A stretch of DNA of 64,000 nt from Mammaliicoccus sp. Dog046 (GTDB lineage Bacteria; Bacillota; Bacilli; Staphylococcales; Staphylococcaceae), in NCBI RefSeq assembly GCF_034039665.1, contig NZ_CP120131.1, positions 2,472,499 to 2,536,498 on the forward strand, in the 5' to 3' direction. Positions 40,533 through 49,784 of the stretch are shown here, in pieces. Both the position numbers and the translations under genes were made by a program. The notes below the pieces were generated by a model, which saw only the letters and a list, made by a program, of their open reading frames with translations, did not search any database and was not told the DNA's origin. Every line of letters begins with the position of its first letter. Positions within the stretch are counted from its first letter, which is position 1.

Positions 40533-40633
40533 TGATAAAACCCCCATAAAATTTTTAATTGCGTGAGCTAATTGTTTTATTTTTTTTACTTATCGGTGCA
40601 TTATAATATCATCATACTAAAAGGAGAAATAAA

Positions 40634-41293
40634 ATGACACAATCTAACTTATCTTTAACAGAACTTATTAATAAAAGAAAATCAGTTAAAGAATTCGATC
40701 CTAACTTTAAAATACCTAGAGAAGAAATAACAGAAATGATAGAACTAGCTACTAAAGCACCTTCTTCAATCAACTTGCAACCTTGGCGTTTCGTTGTTAT
40801 TGATTCAGAAGAAACAAAACAAAAATTAGACGGCCTTGTTCAATTCAACCAAAGACAATTACACTCATCTAGTGCAATGATTCTTTTACTTGCTGACTTA
40901 AAACACGCTGATTACGTAAGTGATATTTATGAGAAAAACGTTGAACTTGGATATATGGATGAAAACTCTAAAAATTACTTCGTTGAATCTATCTCTAACT
41001 TAATTAGTAGTGCAGATGATTCTTACTTTGCTACTCAAGGATTAATGGACGTTAACCTTGCATCTATGCAATTAATGCTTATTGCCACTGACCGTGGATA
41101 TGATTCAAACCCAATTGGTGGTTTCGACAAAACAGCTTTATTAGAAGCTTTAAATATAGATACTTCTAGATACGTACCGGCACACTTACTTGCCATTGGT
41201 AAAGGGGTTAAACCACCTCATGATTCAAGTAGACTACCTGTTGAAAGAATCGTCGCATGGAATGACGAAAGTGAAGGCACTATCGGCGAATAA
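40634..41293 (+). CDS. Nitroreductase-family protein
   Basis: A 219-residue NAD(P)H/FMN nitroreductase. INKRKSVKEFDPNFKIPREE and ATKAPSSINLQPWRF form the FMN site near residues 15-55, and GLMDVNLASMQLMLIATDRGYDSNPIGG is the dimer/FMN helix, ending with HLLAIGKGVKP. It reduces nitroaromatics or quinones in the cytoplasm. AAAGGAG precedes the ATG. Single gene with its own terminator. Confidence 0.9.
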   Translation: MTQSNLSLTELINKRKSVKEFDPNFKIPREEITEMIELATKAPSSINLQPWRFVVIDSEETKQKLDGLVQFNQRQLHSSSAMILLLADLKHADYVSDIYEKNVELGYMDENSKNYFVESISNLISSADDSYFATQGLMDVNLASMQLMLIATDRGYDSNPIGGFDKTALLEALNIDTSRYVPAHLLAIGKGVKPPHDSSRLPVERIVAWNDESEGTIGE

Positions 41294-41322
41294 TTAAGCC
41301 ACTTTAATCTAAGATGTGCAAG

Positions 41323-41362
41323 AATATGCTGGGACATAATGTAATGTCTCAGCATATTTTTT
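41323..41362 (+). terminator. Terminator of the nitroreductase gene
   Basis: ATATGCTGGGACAT pairs with ATGTCTCAGCATAT (one mismatch), followed by TTTTTTAT. Confidence 0.85.
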
Positions 41363-41472
41363 ATATTGCAATCATCATCAAAATCGTGTAAAATTCAATT
41401 CTGCACGTATATTTTTTTGCTTGAAAGCTTTACCGCTTTAAAGTATTTATTTATTGAGAGAAGGAATTAACA

Positions 41473-42813
41473 ATGAAGAATTTTTCACAATGGTCATCAA
41501 ATATAGGCTTTGTACTAGCAAGTGCAGGATCAGCAATTGGTCTTGGCGCAGTATGGAAATTTCCATATATGGCAGGCACTTATGGTGGTGGCGCATTTTT
41601 ATTAATATTTATAATTTTTACACTGCTCGTTGGCTTACCGCTACTGTTAAGTGAATTTATTCTAGGGCGATACGGAAGAACTTATTCAACAAATATTTTC
41701 AAGAAAGTATCTGGTCGCTCATCATTTAACTTAATAGGTTGGTTAGGAAATATTACCGTGTTCGTATTATTTTCATTCTATAGTGTGATTGGCGGATGGA
41801 TTATCCTATACATTATTCGTACAATATTAGACACGTTTGGATTAACGCACTCACATGAATATGGAAATATCTTTACAGACTATATTTCAAACCCGTTCTA
41901 TTCTTTAGCAGGTCAATTTGCATTTATTCTCTTTACTGTTGTCATTGTAAGTAAAGGCGTTGAAAAAGGAATCGAAAAAGCATCAAAAGTAATGATGCCG
42001 TTATTATTTATTTCGTTTGTTATCATTATTATTCGTTCTGTCACTTTAGATGGTGCATTTGAAGGTATACAATACTTTCTACAACCTAAAGTATCTGATT
42101 TAAGTTCTGAAGGTATTCTCTACGCATTGGGACAATCCTTCTTCGCTTTATCGTTAGGTACATGTGGCATGATGACATATGCTTCTTACTTAAATCGTGA
42201 CACAAATGTTGTTAAAAGTGCTAATGCAATCGTTTGGATGAACATCGCTGTTTCAGTAGCTGCAGGTCTTGCAATTTTCCCAGCTATCTTTGCATTCCAT
42301 TTAGAACCAAACCAAGGTCCAGGACTATTATTCATTATCCTGCCTCAAGTATTTGATCAAATGTTTCTTGGCCAATTATTCTATTTACTGTTCTTGATAT
42401 TATTCTTATTTGCAGCCATTACATCTTCAATCTCATTGTTGGAATTAAATATCTCTAACATTACAAAGAATAATAACGATAACAGAAAAAAATGGTCGTA
42501 TATCATCGGTGGTTTAGTATTTGTATTTGGTATCCCTTCAGCTTTATCTAATGGCGTACTTCAACACTTCACGTTTGGTGTAGGAACGTTCTTTGATAAT
42601 ATGGATTACTTAGTCGCAAATATCTTAATGCCTATTGGTGCATTAGGTGTAACCATCTTTGTCGGACATATATTCAATAAAGAAACAATTATGAATGAGC
42701 TCAATATGGGCGATACTAAAGCGGGTCGTACCTTCGTGAATGTTTGGTATTTCTTAGTTAAATTTGTATTACCTATCATTATTATCGCTGTATTTATCGG
42801 TCAGCTTTTATAA
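41473..42813 (+). CDS. Sodium-dependent transporter, NSS (SNF) family
   Basis: A 446-residue membrane protein with 11-12 helices and the LeuT-like sodium/substrate site GSAIGLGAVWKFPYMAGTYG (residues about 17-36) in helix 1. FSFYSVIGGWIILY is helix 3, and FFALSLGTCGMMTYASYL is the helix 6-7 region. It is expected to import an amino acid or a related amine with sodium. The ATG follows GAGAAGGAA. Single gene between two terminators. Confidence 0.92.
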   Translation: MKNFSQWSSNIGFVLASAGSAIGLGAVWKFPYMAGTYGGGAFLLIFIIFTLLVGLPLLLSEFILGRYGRTYSTNIFKKVSGRSSFNLIGWLGNITVFVLFSFYSVIGGWIILYIIRTILDTFGLTHSHEYGNIFTDYISNPFYSLAGQFAFILFTVVIVSKGVEKGIEKASKVMMPLLFISFVIIIIRSVTLDGAFEGIQYFLQPKVSDLSSEGILYALGQSFFALSLGTCGMMTYASYLNRDTNVVKSANAIVWMNIAVSVAAGLAIFPAIFAFHLEPNQGPGLLFIILPQVFDQMFLGQLFYLLFLILFLFAAITSSISLLELNISNITKNNNDNRKKWSYIIGGLVFVFGIPSALSNGVLQHFTFGVGTFFDNMDYLVANILMPIGALGVTIFVGHIFNKETIMNELNMGDTKAGRTFVNVWYFLVKFVLPIIIIAVFIGQLL

Positions 42814-42818
42814 AAGCA

Positions 42819-42869
42819 AACAGGTCACATCGTTAGGAAATCCTCCTAATAATGTGACCTGTTTTTTTA
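42819..42869 (+). terminator. Terminator of the NSS transporter gene
   Basis: AACAGGTCACAT and ATGTGACCTGTT form the long outer stem, with an inner TAGGA/TCCTA stem, then seven T. Confidence 0.92.
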
Positions 42870-42870
42870 T

Positions 42871-44388
42871 TTATATGAGACCTATCCATTTCCAATAAGT
42901 CATGCTCATTAAAATGAGTAACAAATAACCAATAATTGTGATTGGAACCCCTGTTTTAAGGAAGTCCTTAACTGTAAATGTTTCTGTACCGTATGCCAAC
43001 ATATTCTGTGGTGAACTGACTGGCAACATAAAACCAAAACTAATAACAAACTGTTGAATTAATACAAACCCAATTGCTTGATCGCCTAAATTTAATGTTT
43101 GTGTTAATGCAATAAATACAGGTATAAGTGCTGAAGATAAGCTTGTCGCACTCGCAAATCCCAAATGTATAAGAATATTGAATATCGAAATCAAAGCAAT
43201 CGTTGCGATTAATGGCATATGATTTAATCCCATTAATCCAAATGTCTTATCACTTAACCATTGTGCGGCAGATGTTTCTAGTAATACAGTCCCTAATGAG
43301 ATACCAATACCAAATACAATAACTGTACCCCATGGTATTTTCTTTTCAACATCTTCCCAACTGAACACACCAATTTTAGGCGTTAACATAATTGCTAAAG
43401 CGATAATCGTAATTGATGAAGAGTCGATTGGATGTAATACTTTTTCAGTTGACCAGAATAATAATAACGTGACAGATATTACGATCAATCTCCACTCTCT
43501 AGCAGAAATCGGTCCTAACTCTTTCAACTGAGCTTTAACTAATTCCGTACCACCTTCAATTTCTTTCTCTTCAGGTTTAATAATATTAACCATGATGAAA
43601 TACAATACAACCGACATAATAATAGACCAGGGTGCTGCATAAATGAACCATTCACCCCAGGAAATATCTTGACCCATTGACTTGTTTATAAAGCCAATCG
43701 CAACCACGTTTTGAGCGGCGGCCGTCTTTAAACCGATATTCCATATTGAAACAGCGTGAACAGCAGTAATAATAAGTAAAGCTGCTAATTTACTATTTTT
43801 AGAAGTATTAAATGCTGCAATCATCCCTAACAAAATAGGTACAACTGCACCTGCTCTTGCAGTCGCTGAAGGAACAAAGAATGCTAATATAATCGAAACA
43901 ATAATTGCCCCAATAACAATTCTGTTTGTTTTATTTCCAACAATAGAAAGTACTTGCAAAGCTAAACGCTTATGTAAATTCGTCACTTGCATTGCAGTTG
44001 CTAGGAATAACGCCGCTGCTACAAGTGCAACTGCCGATCCAGAAAATCCACTCAACGCCATTTTCAATGCGTTAGACGTACCGAGTATCGCATCACCTTC
44101 GATTGGCTTACCATTTAATACTGGATTACCTAGAGCTTCACCTAAATTTTGAACTGGACTAAAGCCAATGAGTAACACAATCAATCCGACAATCATCACT
44201 GCCGATATAGGATAACTGACTGCTTCTGTCACCCACATAACAACTGCAAAAGCTAGTATTGCTAAAGCACATTTCGCCATTACTGGTAAATCATTTGGTG
44301 TAGGTAATAATAATATACCGATTAACACCACAAAACTAACTAAAATCCAAATTGGTTTAAACGCTTTCATCTCTTTGTCATTTGCCAT
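42871..44388 (-). CDS. DASS-family sodium:dicarboxylate symporter (SdcS-like)
   Basis: A 505-residue carrier of the divalent anion:sodium symporter family with 11-12 helices. Paired hairpin/SNT-type motifs are seen as ATARAGAVVPILL and the C-terminal LPVSSPQNMLAYG, where Na+ and carboxylate bind in VcINDY/SdcS. It probably takes up succinate, fumarate or malate. It is convergent with the NSS gene across a shared terminator and has GGGG nine bases before its ATG. Confidence 0.88.
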   Translation of the reverse strand: MANDKEMKAFKPIWILVSFVVLIGILLLPTPNDLPVMAKCALAILAFAVVMWVTEAVSYPISAVMIVGLIVLLIGFSPVQNLGEALGNPVLNGKPIEGDAILGTSNALKMALSGFSGSAVALVAAALFLATAMQVTNLHKRLALQVLSIVGNKTNRIVIGAIIVSIILAFFVPSATARAGAVVPILLGMIAAFNTSKNSKLAALLIITAVHAVSIWNIGLKTAAAQNVVAIGFINKSMGQDISWGEWFIYAAPWSIIMSVVLYFIMVNIIKPEEKEIEGGTELVKAQLKELGPISAREWRLIVISVTLLLFWSTEKVLHPIDSSSITIIALAIMLTPKIGVFSWEDVEKKIPWGTVIVFGIGISLGTVLLETSAAQWLSDKTFGLMGLNHMPLIATIALISIFNILIHLGFASATSLSSALIPVFIALTQTLNLGDQAIGFVLIQQFVISFGFMLPVSSPQNMLAYGTETFTVKDFLKTGVPITIIGYLLLILMSMTYWKWIGLI

Positions 44389-44535
44389 TTAGAACAACCC
44401 CAATTTTATTATTTATTATTCTAATTTCCTAAATAATAACATATTTCTTTTTTGGATATAATACTTTTCACAATTAATTCATTAATTCCTTGAACTTTCA
44501 TATAAATACATGTAAAGTATTAAGGGAAGTGTGAC

Positions 44536-44557
44536 GGTTGTCTGCCGATAGACAACC
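44536..44557 (+). promoter_or_regulatory. Stem-loop in the leader of the coiled-coil HTH gene
   Basis: GGTTGTCT and AGACAACC form a perfect 8-bp stem with a GCCGAT loop, 42 bp before the start codon. No T run follows, so it is not a simple terminator. Role unknown. Confidence 0.4.
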
Positions 44558-44598
44558 CTACCTATTAAATTACTGTCAAATAAAGGATGATGAATCGT

Positions 44599-45531
44599 AT
44601 GTTAACTAAAGAATTCTCAGCTAAGGTCGGTCTTAGTGAAAAGCAAGTCAGAAAAATCGTTCAACACTTAGAAGATAGAGGTTATCAACTTTCTAAGACA
44701 GAATACCGCGGTCGCGAAGCAACTGATTTCCAAGATGAAGATATCGAATTGTTCCAAGAAATCGCTGAAAAAGTTAAAGAAACAAATAGTTATGATCAAG
44801 CATTTGAAACACTTGAACAAGAAAAAGACTTCTTACAAGTACTCGTTAAAGACGAAGCTTCACATCAATCACCTGAACTTCAACAATTAATCGAAGAACT
44901 AAGATTAGAAGTTCAACATATGCGTAGAGAAAGACAAATGTTAGGCGAAATGCTACAACAAGTACATATTCAACAACAGAAATTAGAACAAACACTAGCA
45001 TTACAAGCACCTCAACAACAAGAAGCAAACGTTCAATCCACAGATACATCAGCAACATCTACTGATAACAAAGAAGATGTAACAGCAGTAAACAGTCAAC
45101 CAGACAATACGTCTAAAGCACAAGCGACAACAGCTACTGCTACTACTACAGAAGTAGAAAAAGAAGATGCAACAAATACAGCATCTGAAACTAAAGTAAC
45201 TGAAGAGAAGCCAGCAGAAGAGAAATCTGTTACAGCTAAAGAAGATACAACTTCAGAAATTAAACCTGAAACAGCAGTTGAGGAAAAAACTGAAGAGAAA
45301 GCTGAAGAAACAACTACTGATCAATCAACAGTAGATACAGCAACTACTGAAACACCTGCTTCTACTACTGAGACGACTACTACGACAACAGAAGACAAAG
45401 AAACAGCAGATAGCATCACGAAAGAAGAAACAGTTGATACAACTTCTACAGATGCTCAATCAGAAACAACTGAATCATCTGAAGAAGAACCAAAGAAAAA
45501 AGGATTCTTCCAAAGATTGTTTAATATTTAA
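44599..45531 (+). CDS. MerR-like HTH protein with coiled coil and Thr/Glu-rich tail
   Basis: 310 residues. Residues 1-60 resemble a winged HTH (LTKEFSAKVGLSEKQVRKIV, then YRGREATDFQDEDIELFQEI). Residues about 85-140 are a coiled coil (QQLIEELRLEVQHMRRERQM). About 145-295 is a Thr/Glu/Ala-rich disordered region, and the end is a basic-aromatic KKKGFFQRLFNI motif. The layout recalls staphylococcal proteins of the DUF3967 sort; a role in segregation or regulation is possible but not shown. Start chosen 11 nt after AAAGGA, ahead of two closer ATGs. Confidence 0.78.
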   Translation: MLTKEFSAKVGLSEKQVRKIVQHLEDRGYQLSKTEYRGREATDFQDEDIELFQEIAEKVKETNSYDQAFETLEQEKDFLQVLVKDEASHQSPELQQLIEELRLEVQHMRRERQMLGEMLQQVHIQQQKLEQTLALQAPQQQEANVQSTDTSATSTDNKEDVTAVNSQPDNTSKAQATTATATTTEVEKEDATNTASETKVTEEKPAEEKSVTAKEDTTSEIKPETAVEEKTEEKAEETTTDQSTVDTATTETPASTTETTTTTTEDKETADSITKEETVDTTSTDAQSETTESSEEEPKKKGFFQRLFNI

Positions 45532-45540
45532 TTTATAGGA

Positions 45541-45576
45541 ACACGCACTCAAATATCAATTTGAGTGCGTGTTTTG
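45541..45576 (+). terminator. Terminator of the coiled-coil HTH gene
   Basis: ACACGCACTCAAAT pairs perfectly with ATTTGAGTGCGTGT around ATCA, then TTTG. Confidence 0.85.
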
Positions 45577-45691
45577 TTAAGATTTTGTAAATTTCCACTT
45601 TATAATTGTTAAATGGTTCTATACTTTGCTATATTGAATTCTATATTCAGTAGACCGTATATACATAAACAATTAGGAGTGTTTCATCAAT

Positions 45692-46513
45692 ATGGAAACA
45701 TTAAATTATGAAAATATTAATAAAAAAACGATATGGAAATATAATCACGAAGTCGTCAAAATCATCAAAGATGACTTAGATATTTACATTAAATTAAATC
45801 TTAAGCCAGACAATGATAAGCTCGTAGTTTGTTCAAATGGCGCCGTTAATCTTTCAAAAAGCAAACCACCTGTCTTTATGAGAAGTAAATGGCATGAAGA
45901 ATTCAATGCAAACTGCATTTACATTGATGATAGAACCATTCATCATAAAAACTTAAGACTAGGTTGGGGCGTTGGTACAAAAGAGCGTCATTTCCTTAAA
46001 GATTATTCAGAAATTATACAAAGCATTGCCAATCAATTGAGTATAGAATCAAACAATACTGTATACCTCGGCTCATCAGCAGGCGGCTATATGTCTATGT
46101 ATCTTGCAACACTGCATAAAGGTACAACTGCTATCGTAAATAATCCACAATGTTATGTAGATCGTTATGATAAGATAAATGTAGAAAAGCTATACAATAA
46201 GATTTTTCCTGAATATACACGAGATGAAATCAAGAAAAAGTTTGCTGTCAGATTATCTATTACAAGTTTGTTTAGAATTCAAAAACATGTTCCAAAAATT
46301 TATTATATACAGAACAGATTATGTCACAATGATATGGACAGACATTATAATCCATTCTGTAGTTTCCTTGATAAATATAATATCAACAGTTCTAATATTA
46401 CGTTCATACTTTATAACAATAAAGAAGGTGGACATAATCCAATATCAAAAGAAGCAACCATATCAATTACTAATCAAGTATTGGCTAACGAATTCACATT
46501 ATCTCAATTTTAA
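45692..46513 (+). CDS. Alpha/beta-hydrolase-like protein of unknown function
   Basis: A 273-residue soluble protein with no signal peptide. A nucleophile-elbow motif VYLGSSAGGYMSMYLATL (near residue 128) and a late His in KEGGHNPIS suggest an alpha/beta hydrolase similar to those seen in glycopolymer or accessory-secretion loci (Asp2-like). Family membership is tentative. AGGAG lies about 12 bases before the ATG. It stands alone between two terminators. Confidence 0.65.
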   Translation: METLNYENINKKTIWKYNHEVVKIIKDDLDIYIKLNLKPDNDKLVVCSNGAVNLSKSKPPVFMRSKWHEEFNANCIYIDDRTIHHKNLRLGWGVGTKERHFLKDYSEIIQSIANQLSIESNNTVYLGSSAGGYMSMYLATLHKGTTAIVNNPQCYVDRYDKINVEKLYNKIFPEYTRDEIKKKFAVRLSITSLFRIQKHVPKIYYIQNRLCHNDMDRHYNPFCSFLDKYNINSSNITFILYNNKEGGHNPISKEATISITNQVLANEFTLSQF

Positions 46514-46555
46514 AAAAAGCGACATGAACATCACCAAATGTTCATGTCGCTTTTT
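46514..46555 (+). terminator. Terminator of the hydrolase-like gene
   Basis: AAAAAGCGACATGAACAT pairs perfectly with ATGTTCATGTCGCTTTTT around a 6-nt loop, right after the stop codon. Confidence 0.92.
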
Positions 46556-46589
46556 CGTTAGCCAAACTATTTTTAATAGGAAAGCCTCG

Positions 46590-46925
46590 CTAACGAGATT
46601 GTTTTTACTTTCTATCTCGTTAGGTTTTCTAACGGGATTGTTTCTCAGAACTATCTCGTTAGCGCCTCGTTTTCTCACTTTTTGTAGTAAATCTGGGATT
46701 TTGTGTGCTCCATTTATCCGCTAACGAGATTGTTTTTACTTTCTATCTCGTTAGATTTTCTAACAGGATTGTTTCTCAGAACTATCTCGTTAGCGCCTCG
46801 TTTTCTCACTTTTTGTAGTAAATCCGGGATTTTGTGTGCTCCATTTACCCGCTAACGTGATTGTTTTTACTTTCTATCTCGTTAGGTTTTTTAACGGGAT
46901 TGTTTCTTAGAACTATCTCGTTAGC
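46590..46925. repeat. Second 131-bp hairpin repeat array, about 2.6 copies
   Basis: CTAACG recurs at 46590, 46721 and 46852, exactly 131 bp apart. Each unit has the paired stem-loops CTAACGAGATTG...CTATCTCGTTAG and CTAAC(A/G)GGATTG...CTATCTCGTTAG, like those at 13686-14800. The linker is different (GCGCCTCGTTTTCTCAC, then TTGTGTGCTCCATT). The remaining 130 bp up to coaA contain only an AT-rich region with a TTAAC-TTTTGTGTTAA dyad. Confidence 0.95.
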
Positions 46926-47055
46926 CATAATTCTCTCTTCAAACCTATTAATATCAATTTCATCAAAATAAATAAAGCACTTTCATTAACTTTTGTGTTA
47001 ACCTATACGAGTAGTTCTAAAAATCGATAAAACTTTTACAGTAAAGGATCACATT

Positions 47056-47958
47056 ATGAAATTTACAAAAGAAGAATGGCGTAACACAAATTTTAAATTA
47101 GATATGGATATTAGTCATTTAAACTTAGATGAAATTATTAGTTTAAATGATAACTTAACAAATTCTGAAATTCACGAAATATACTTACCGCTTATTAACT
47201 TTTTAACAACTAAAGTTAAATTCCATAAAGAATACTCTAAAAATATTAATAATCAACTACTCAATAAAAATAACACCCCACCGTTTATTATAGGTATTTC
47301 AGGTGGCGTTTCTGTCGGTAAGAGTACTGTTTCAAGACTCCTCTTACAATTACTACAGGAATACAACGCTCAATGGAAAGTTGATTTAATCACTACTGAT
47401 GGTTATATCATGCCAAAGCAGGAGCTCATTGATAAAGATTTATTATCTAAAAAAGGCTTCCCAGAAAGTTATGATACTAAAACACTTCTCCATCATTTAA
47501 AACAAATTAAAAACAATGAACCTAATATACAAACTTACACATACTCACACATTACATATGATAGACTCAAAGATCAGTTCCACAACATCGACAGTCCGGA
47601 TATTCTTATCATAGAAGGTGTGAATATATTCCAAGTAAGCCCGCACGAAGAAGAATTAGTAAGTGACTACATCGACTATAAAATTTATTTAGATTCAACA
47701 ATAGAAAATATGAAAAAATGGTATCTTAACCGCTTCTTACTTTTACAAGAAGAAGCCTTCCAGAAGCCTGACTCACACTTCTACAAATATCGTGATATTC
47801 CTAAAGAAGAAGCCATCACTATCGCCAAAGACCTCTGGGATAATATCAATGAAGTAAACTTAATTAAGAACATCCTGCCTACTAAAAACAGAGCTGATTT
47901 GGTCCTTTATAAAAATCACAACCATGTTATAGAGCAGCTGAAATTTAATAAATTTTAA
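47056..47958 (+). CDS. coaA: Type I pantothenate kinase
   Basis: CoaA phosphorylates pantothenate, the first step to coenzyme A. The 300 residues have the P-loop GISGGVSVGKST near residues 79-90, the LITTDGY block and KKGFPESYD, the YSHITYD segment with the substrate-binding Tyr/His, and IIEGVNIFQV. This prokaryotic P-loop type is distinct from the type II CoaW usual in S. aureus. AAAGGATC precedes the ATG. A hypothetical with a papain-like signature follows by 23 bp. Confidence 0.92.
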   Translation: MKFTKEEWRNTNFKLDMDISHLNLDEIISLNDNLTNSEIHEIYLPLINFLTTKVKFHKEYSKNINNQLLNKNNTPPFIIGISGGVSVGKSTVSRLLLQLLQEYNAQWKVDLITTDGYIMPKQELIDKDLLSKKGFPESYDTKTLLHHLKQIKNNEPNIQTYTYSHITYDRLKDQFHNIDSPDILIIEGVNIFQVSPHEEELVSDYIDYKIYLDSTIENMKKWYLNRFLLLQEEAFQKPDSHFYKYRDIPKEEAITIAKDLWDNINEVNLIKNILPTKNRADLVLYKNHNHVIEQLKFNKF

Positions 47959-47981
47959 ATATAATTATTTGAGGTGATTTG

Positions 47982-48773
47982 TTGAAAATCTATCCTTCTC
48001 AATCAATATATGAATATTGGATTAATAACTATTTTAGGGACTTCGATTTATTCTTTGTTAATGAAATATTATTTGTAGATAAAACTGTTAGTATTATTTC
48101 TAAAAATATATTCAAGACGTCCGAGGCATTTAATATAAACATAAATAACCTTTATGAATTTTGGAATTTAGACGAATATCATTATGTAATACAATCACCA
48201 CCAGGGTGGTTAGAAAATCAAAATAATGAAGTTCAAACATATATATTAAAAGAACAACGCAGAACCAATAATCCACTATACAAGAACGATAAACTGATTA
48301 CCTTAAATGCTTGGCAAACGTTAAGTAGAGAGCAAAAAATACAATTCTTTAAAGAACGTATTGATGAATATCAAGACAACATTACTTCTCAACACAATAA
48401 AGCAACACTACCGGATTACTTACAATCTGTTATCAATGAGTTCCCCTATCATCAAGGAGCCAACTGTCTCTCACTAGTTATTTTTTCATTAACAAGAGAT
48501 AAAGATATGTTGAATCAATGGATTAAAGGTGAGTCATTTTTAAATACTATTATGGGTTTAGGCTATACTGAATCCCCTGGACCAAGTCGTAAAGGAGATA
48601 TTATATTCTTCACACATAATGATTCGATAGTACATGCTACTTATCAAATTGATACTCATTTATTTATAAACAAAAATGGACAAACCATCTTCAACCCTTA
48701 TAAATTAATAACTCATAAGGAACTTGAAAATAGTTGGGGATCATTTAAAAAACATATTTATCGTCAAACCTAA
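47982..48773 (+). CDS. Uncharacterised protein with NlpC/P60-like (papain-fold) C-terminal signature
   Basis: 263 residues from a TTG start (GAGGTG lies five bases before it; an adjacent upstream TTG is too close). The N-terminal half is unrecognised. The C-terminal half has GANCLSLVIFSL with a candidate nucleophile Cys, then PGPSRKGDIIFFTHNDSIVHATYQ read in pieces, with His in VHATY about 58 residues later, the order of NlpC/P60 peptidases. There is no signal peptide, so an intracellular role or a toxin-like activity is possible. It follows coaA closely and ends at a strong terminator. Confidence 0.68.
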   Translation: MKIYPSQSIYEYWINNYFRDFDLFFVNEILFVDKTVSIISKNIFKTSEAFNININNLYEFWNLDEYHYVIQSPPGWLENQNNEVQTYILKEQRRTNNPLYKNDKLITLNAWQTLSREQKIQFFKERIDEYQDNITSQHNKATLPDYLQSVINEFPYHQGANCLSLVIFSLTRDKDMLNQWIKGESFLNTIMGLGYTESPGPSRKGDIIFFTHNDSIVHATYQIDTHLFINKNGQTIFNPYKLITHKELENSWGSFKKHIYRQT

Positions 48774-48808
48774 AACCCTCTTTAGCCTTGTGCTAAAGAG
48801 GGTTTTAG
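48772..48808 (+). terminator. Terminator after the coaA pair
   Basis: AAAACCCTCTTTAGC pairs perfectly with GCTAAAGAGGGTTTT around CTTGT. No long T run follows. Confidence 0.85.
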
Positions 48809-48876
48809 TAGTCTGGTAGTCTAAATAATCACACGTCTATGTTTATTTCCTGCACATATACAGCAAGCACTATCTA

Positions 48877-49579
48877 TTACTTCACCTTAACTTTCAAATA
48901 CGTATTCGCATTCTTTTGAAATTCATAATCTACTTCTATTTCTTCTGTAGTACATCCGCGTTCGTTTAAATATGCGATTACTTTATCTAATGCTTTATAT
49001 CGTTTCCCTTCCATATCTACAAGTGGGAATATCCGTAACTCTTCTTTAGTTACTCTTAACATTTCTTCTATTGTTTCTATATGGAAGTCATAGTCAAATG
49101 TATCTGAATATAAAAATAAAAAGTGTGCTGATAATAATATATCAAATCTATCATCTTCATATGGCAATTTCGGTAATTCTACCGCTTCATATTTGTCTGG
49201 TTCTCTCCATATCTGCTACACATGTATTTAATGCTTCTAAACGGTATTGTTTTAAGTTTTCTATATCTTTAAAGTAATTCCACTGATAATTCGATGCTGC
49301 GTTTTTCATTTTTTCAACCATGTGCGTCACATCGTCTTTTCCTTTTTCATACAATGCTTCTTGTTCAAAGTAATATGCGATATCACATGCTTCTACTTCT
49401 ATTCCTTTTTGTTTCGCTGTTGCAGCAAATGAACATGCACCGGCTGGACAATCTAAAATTTTCTTATTCTTTAATTCTTCTACTCTTAAATTAAACATAC
49501 TCAAGTATTCTTCATATGTCCGTCCGATAAATATAATGCGATCAATACTTAATTTTGTGTCGTGATTTTTATTAGTCAT
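48877..49579 (-). pseudogene. SAM-dependent methyltransferase, frameshifted
   Basis: Two minus-strand pieces together make one class I methyltransferase of about 230 residues. The 5' part (49579-49187) has the SAM motif ILDCPAGACSFAATAKQKG. The 3' part (up to 49199) has PYEDDRFDILLSAHFLFLYSD and a C terminus ending TYLKVKVK. At about 49203-49210 the frame slips by one base: ATGGAGAG continues as ACCAGA in the first frame but should read GAACCAGAC to continue. The first frame stops eight codons later. A fine ribosome site (AGGAGG) remains, so decay is recent, or it is a sequencing error. Confidence 0.82.
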
Positions 49580-49784
49580 ACAATCCTCCTACGCATTCAA
49601 GTTGTCCCTATGGTAACATAGATTTTGTGCTGTTTTTTATTTGTATACAAAAAACTACTTTAACAAGTATGCGAACTCAGAATAATTGTGTATAATTTAC
49701 ATATAAGATAATTTTTAGAAATCGCTTTCACATATACATATCTTATTTAAATCATTCAATACCATCAAAGGAGTGACTATTTTA

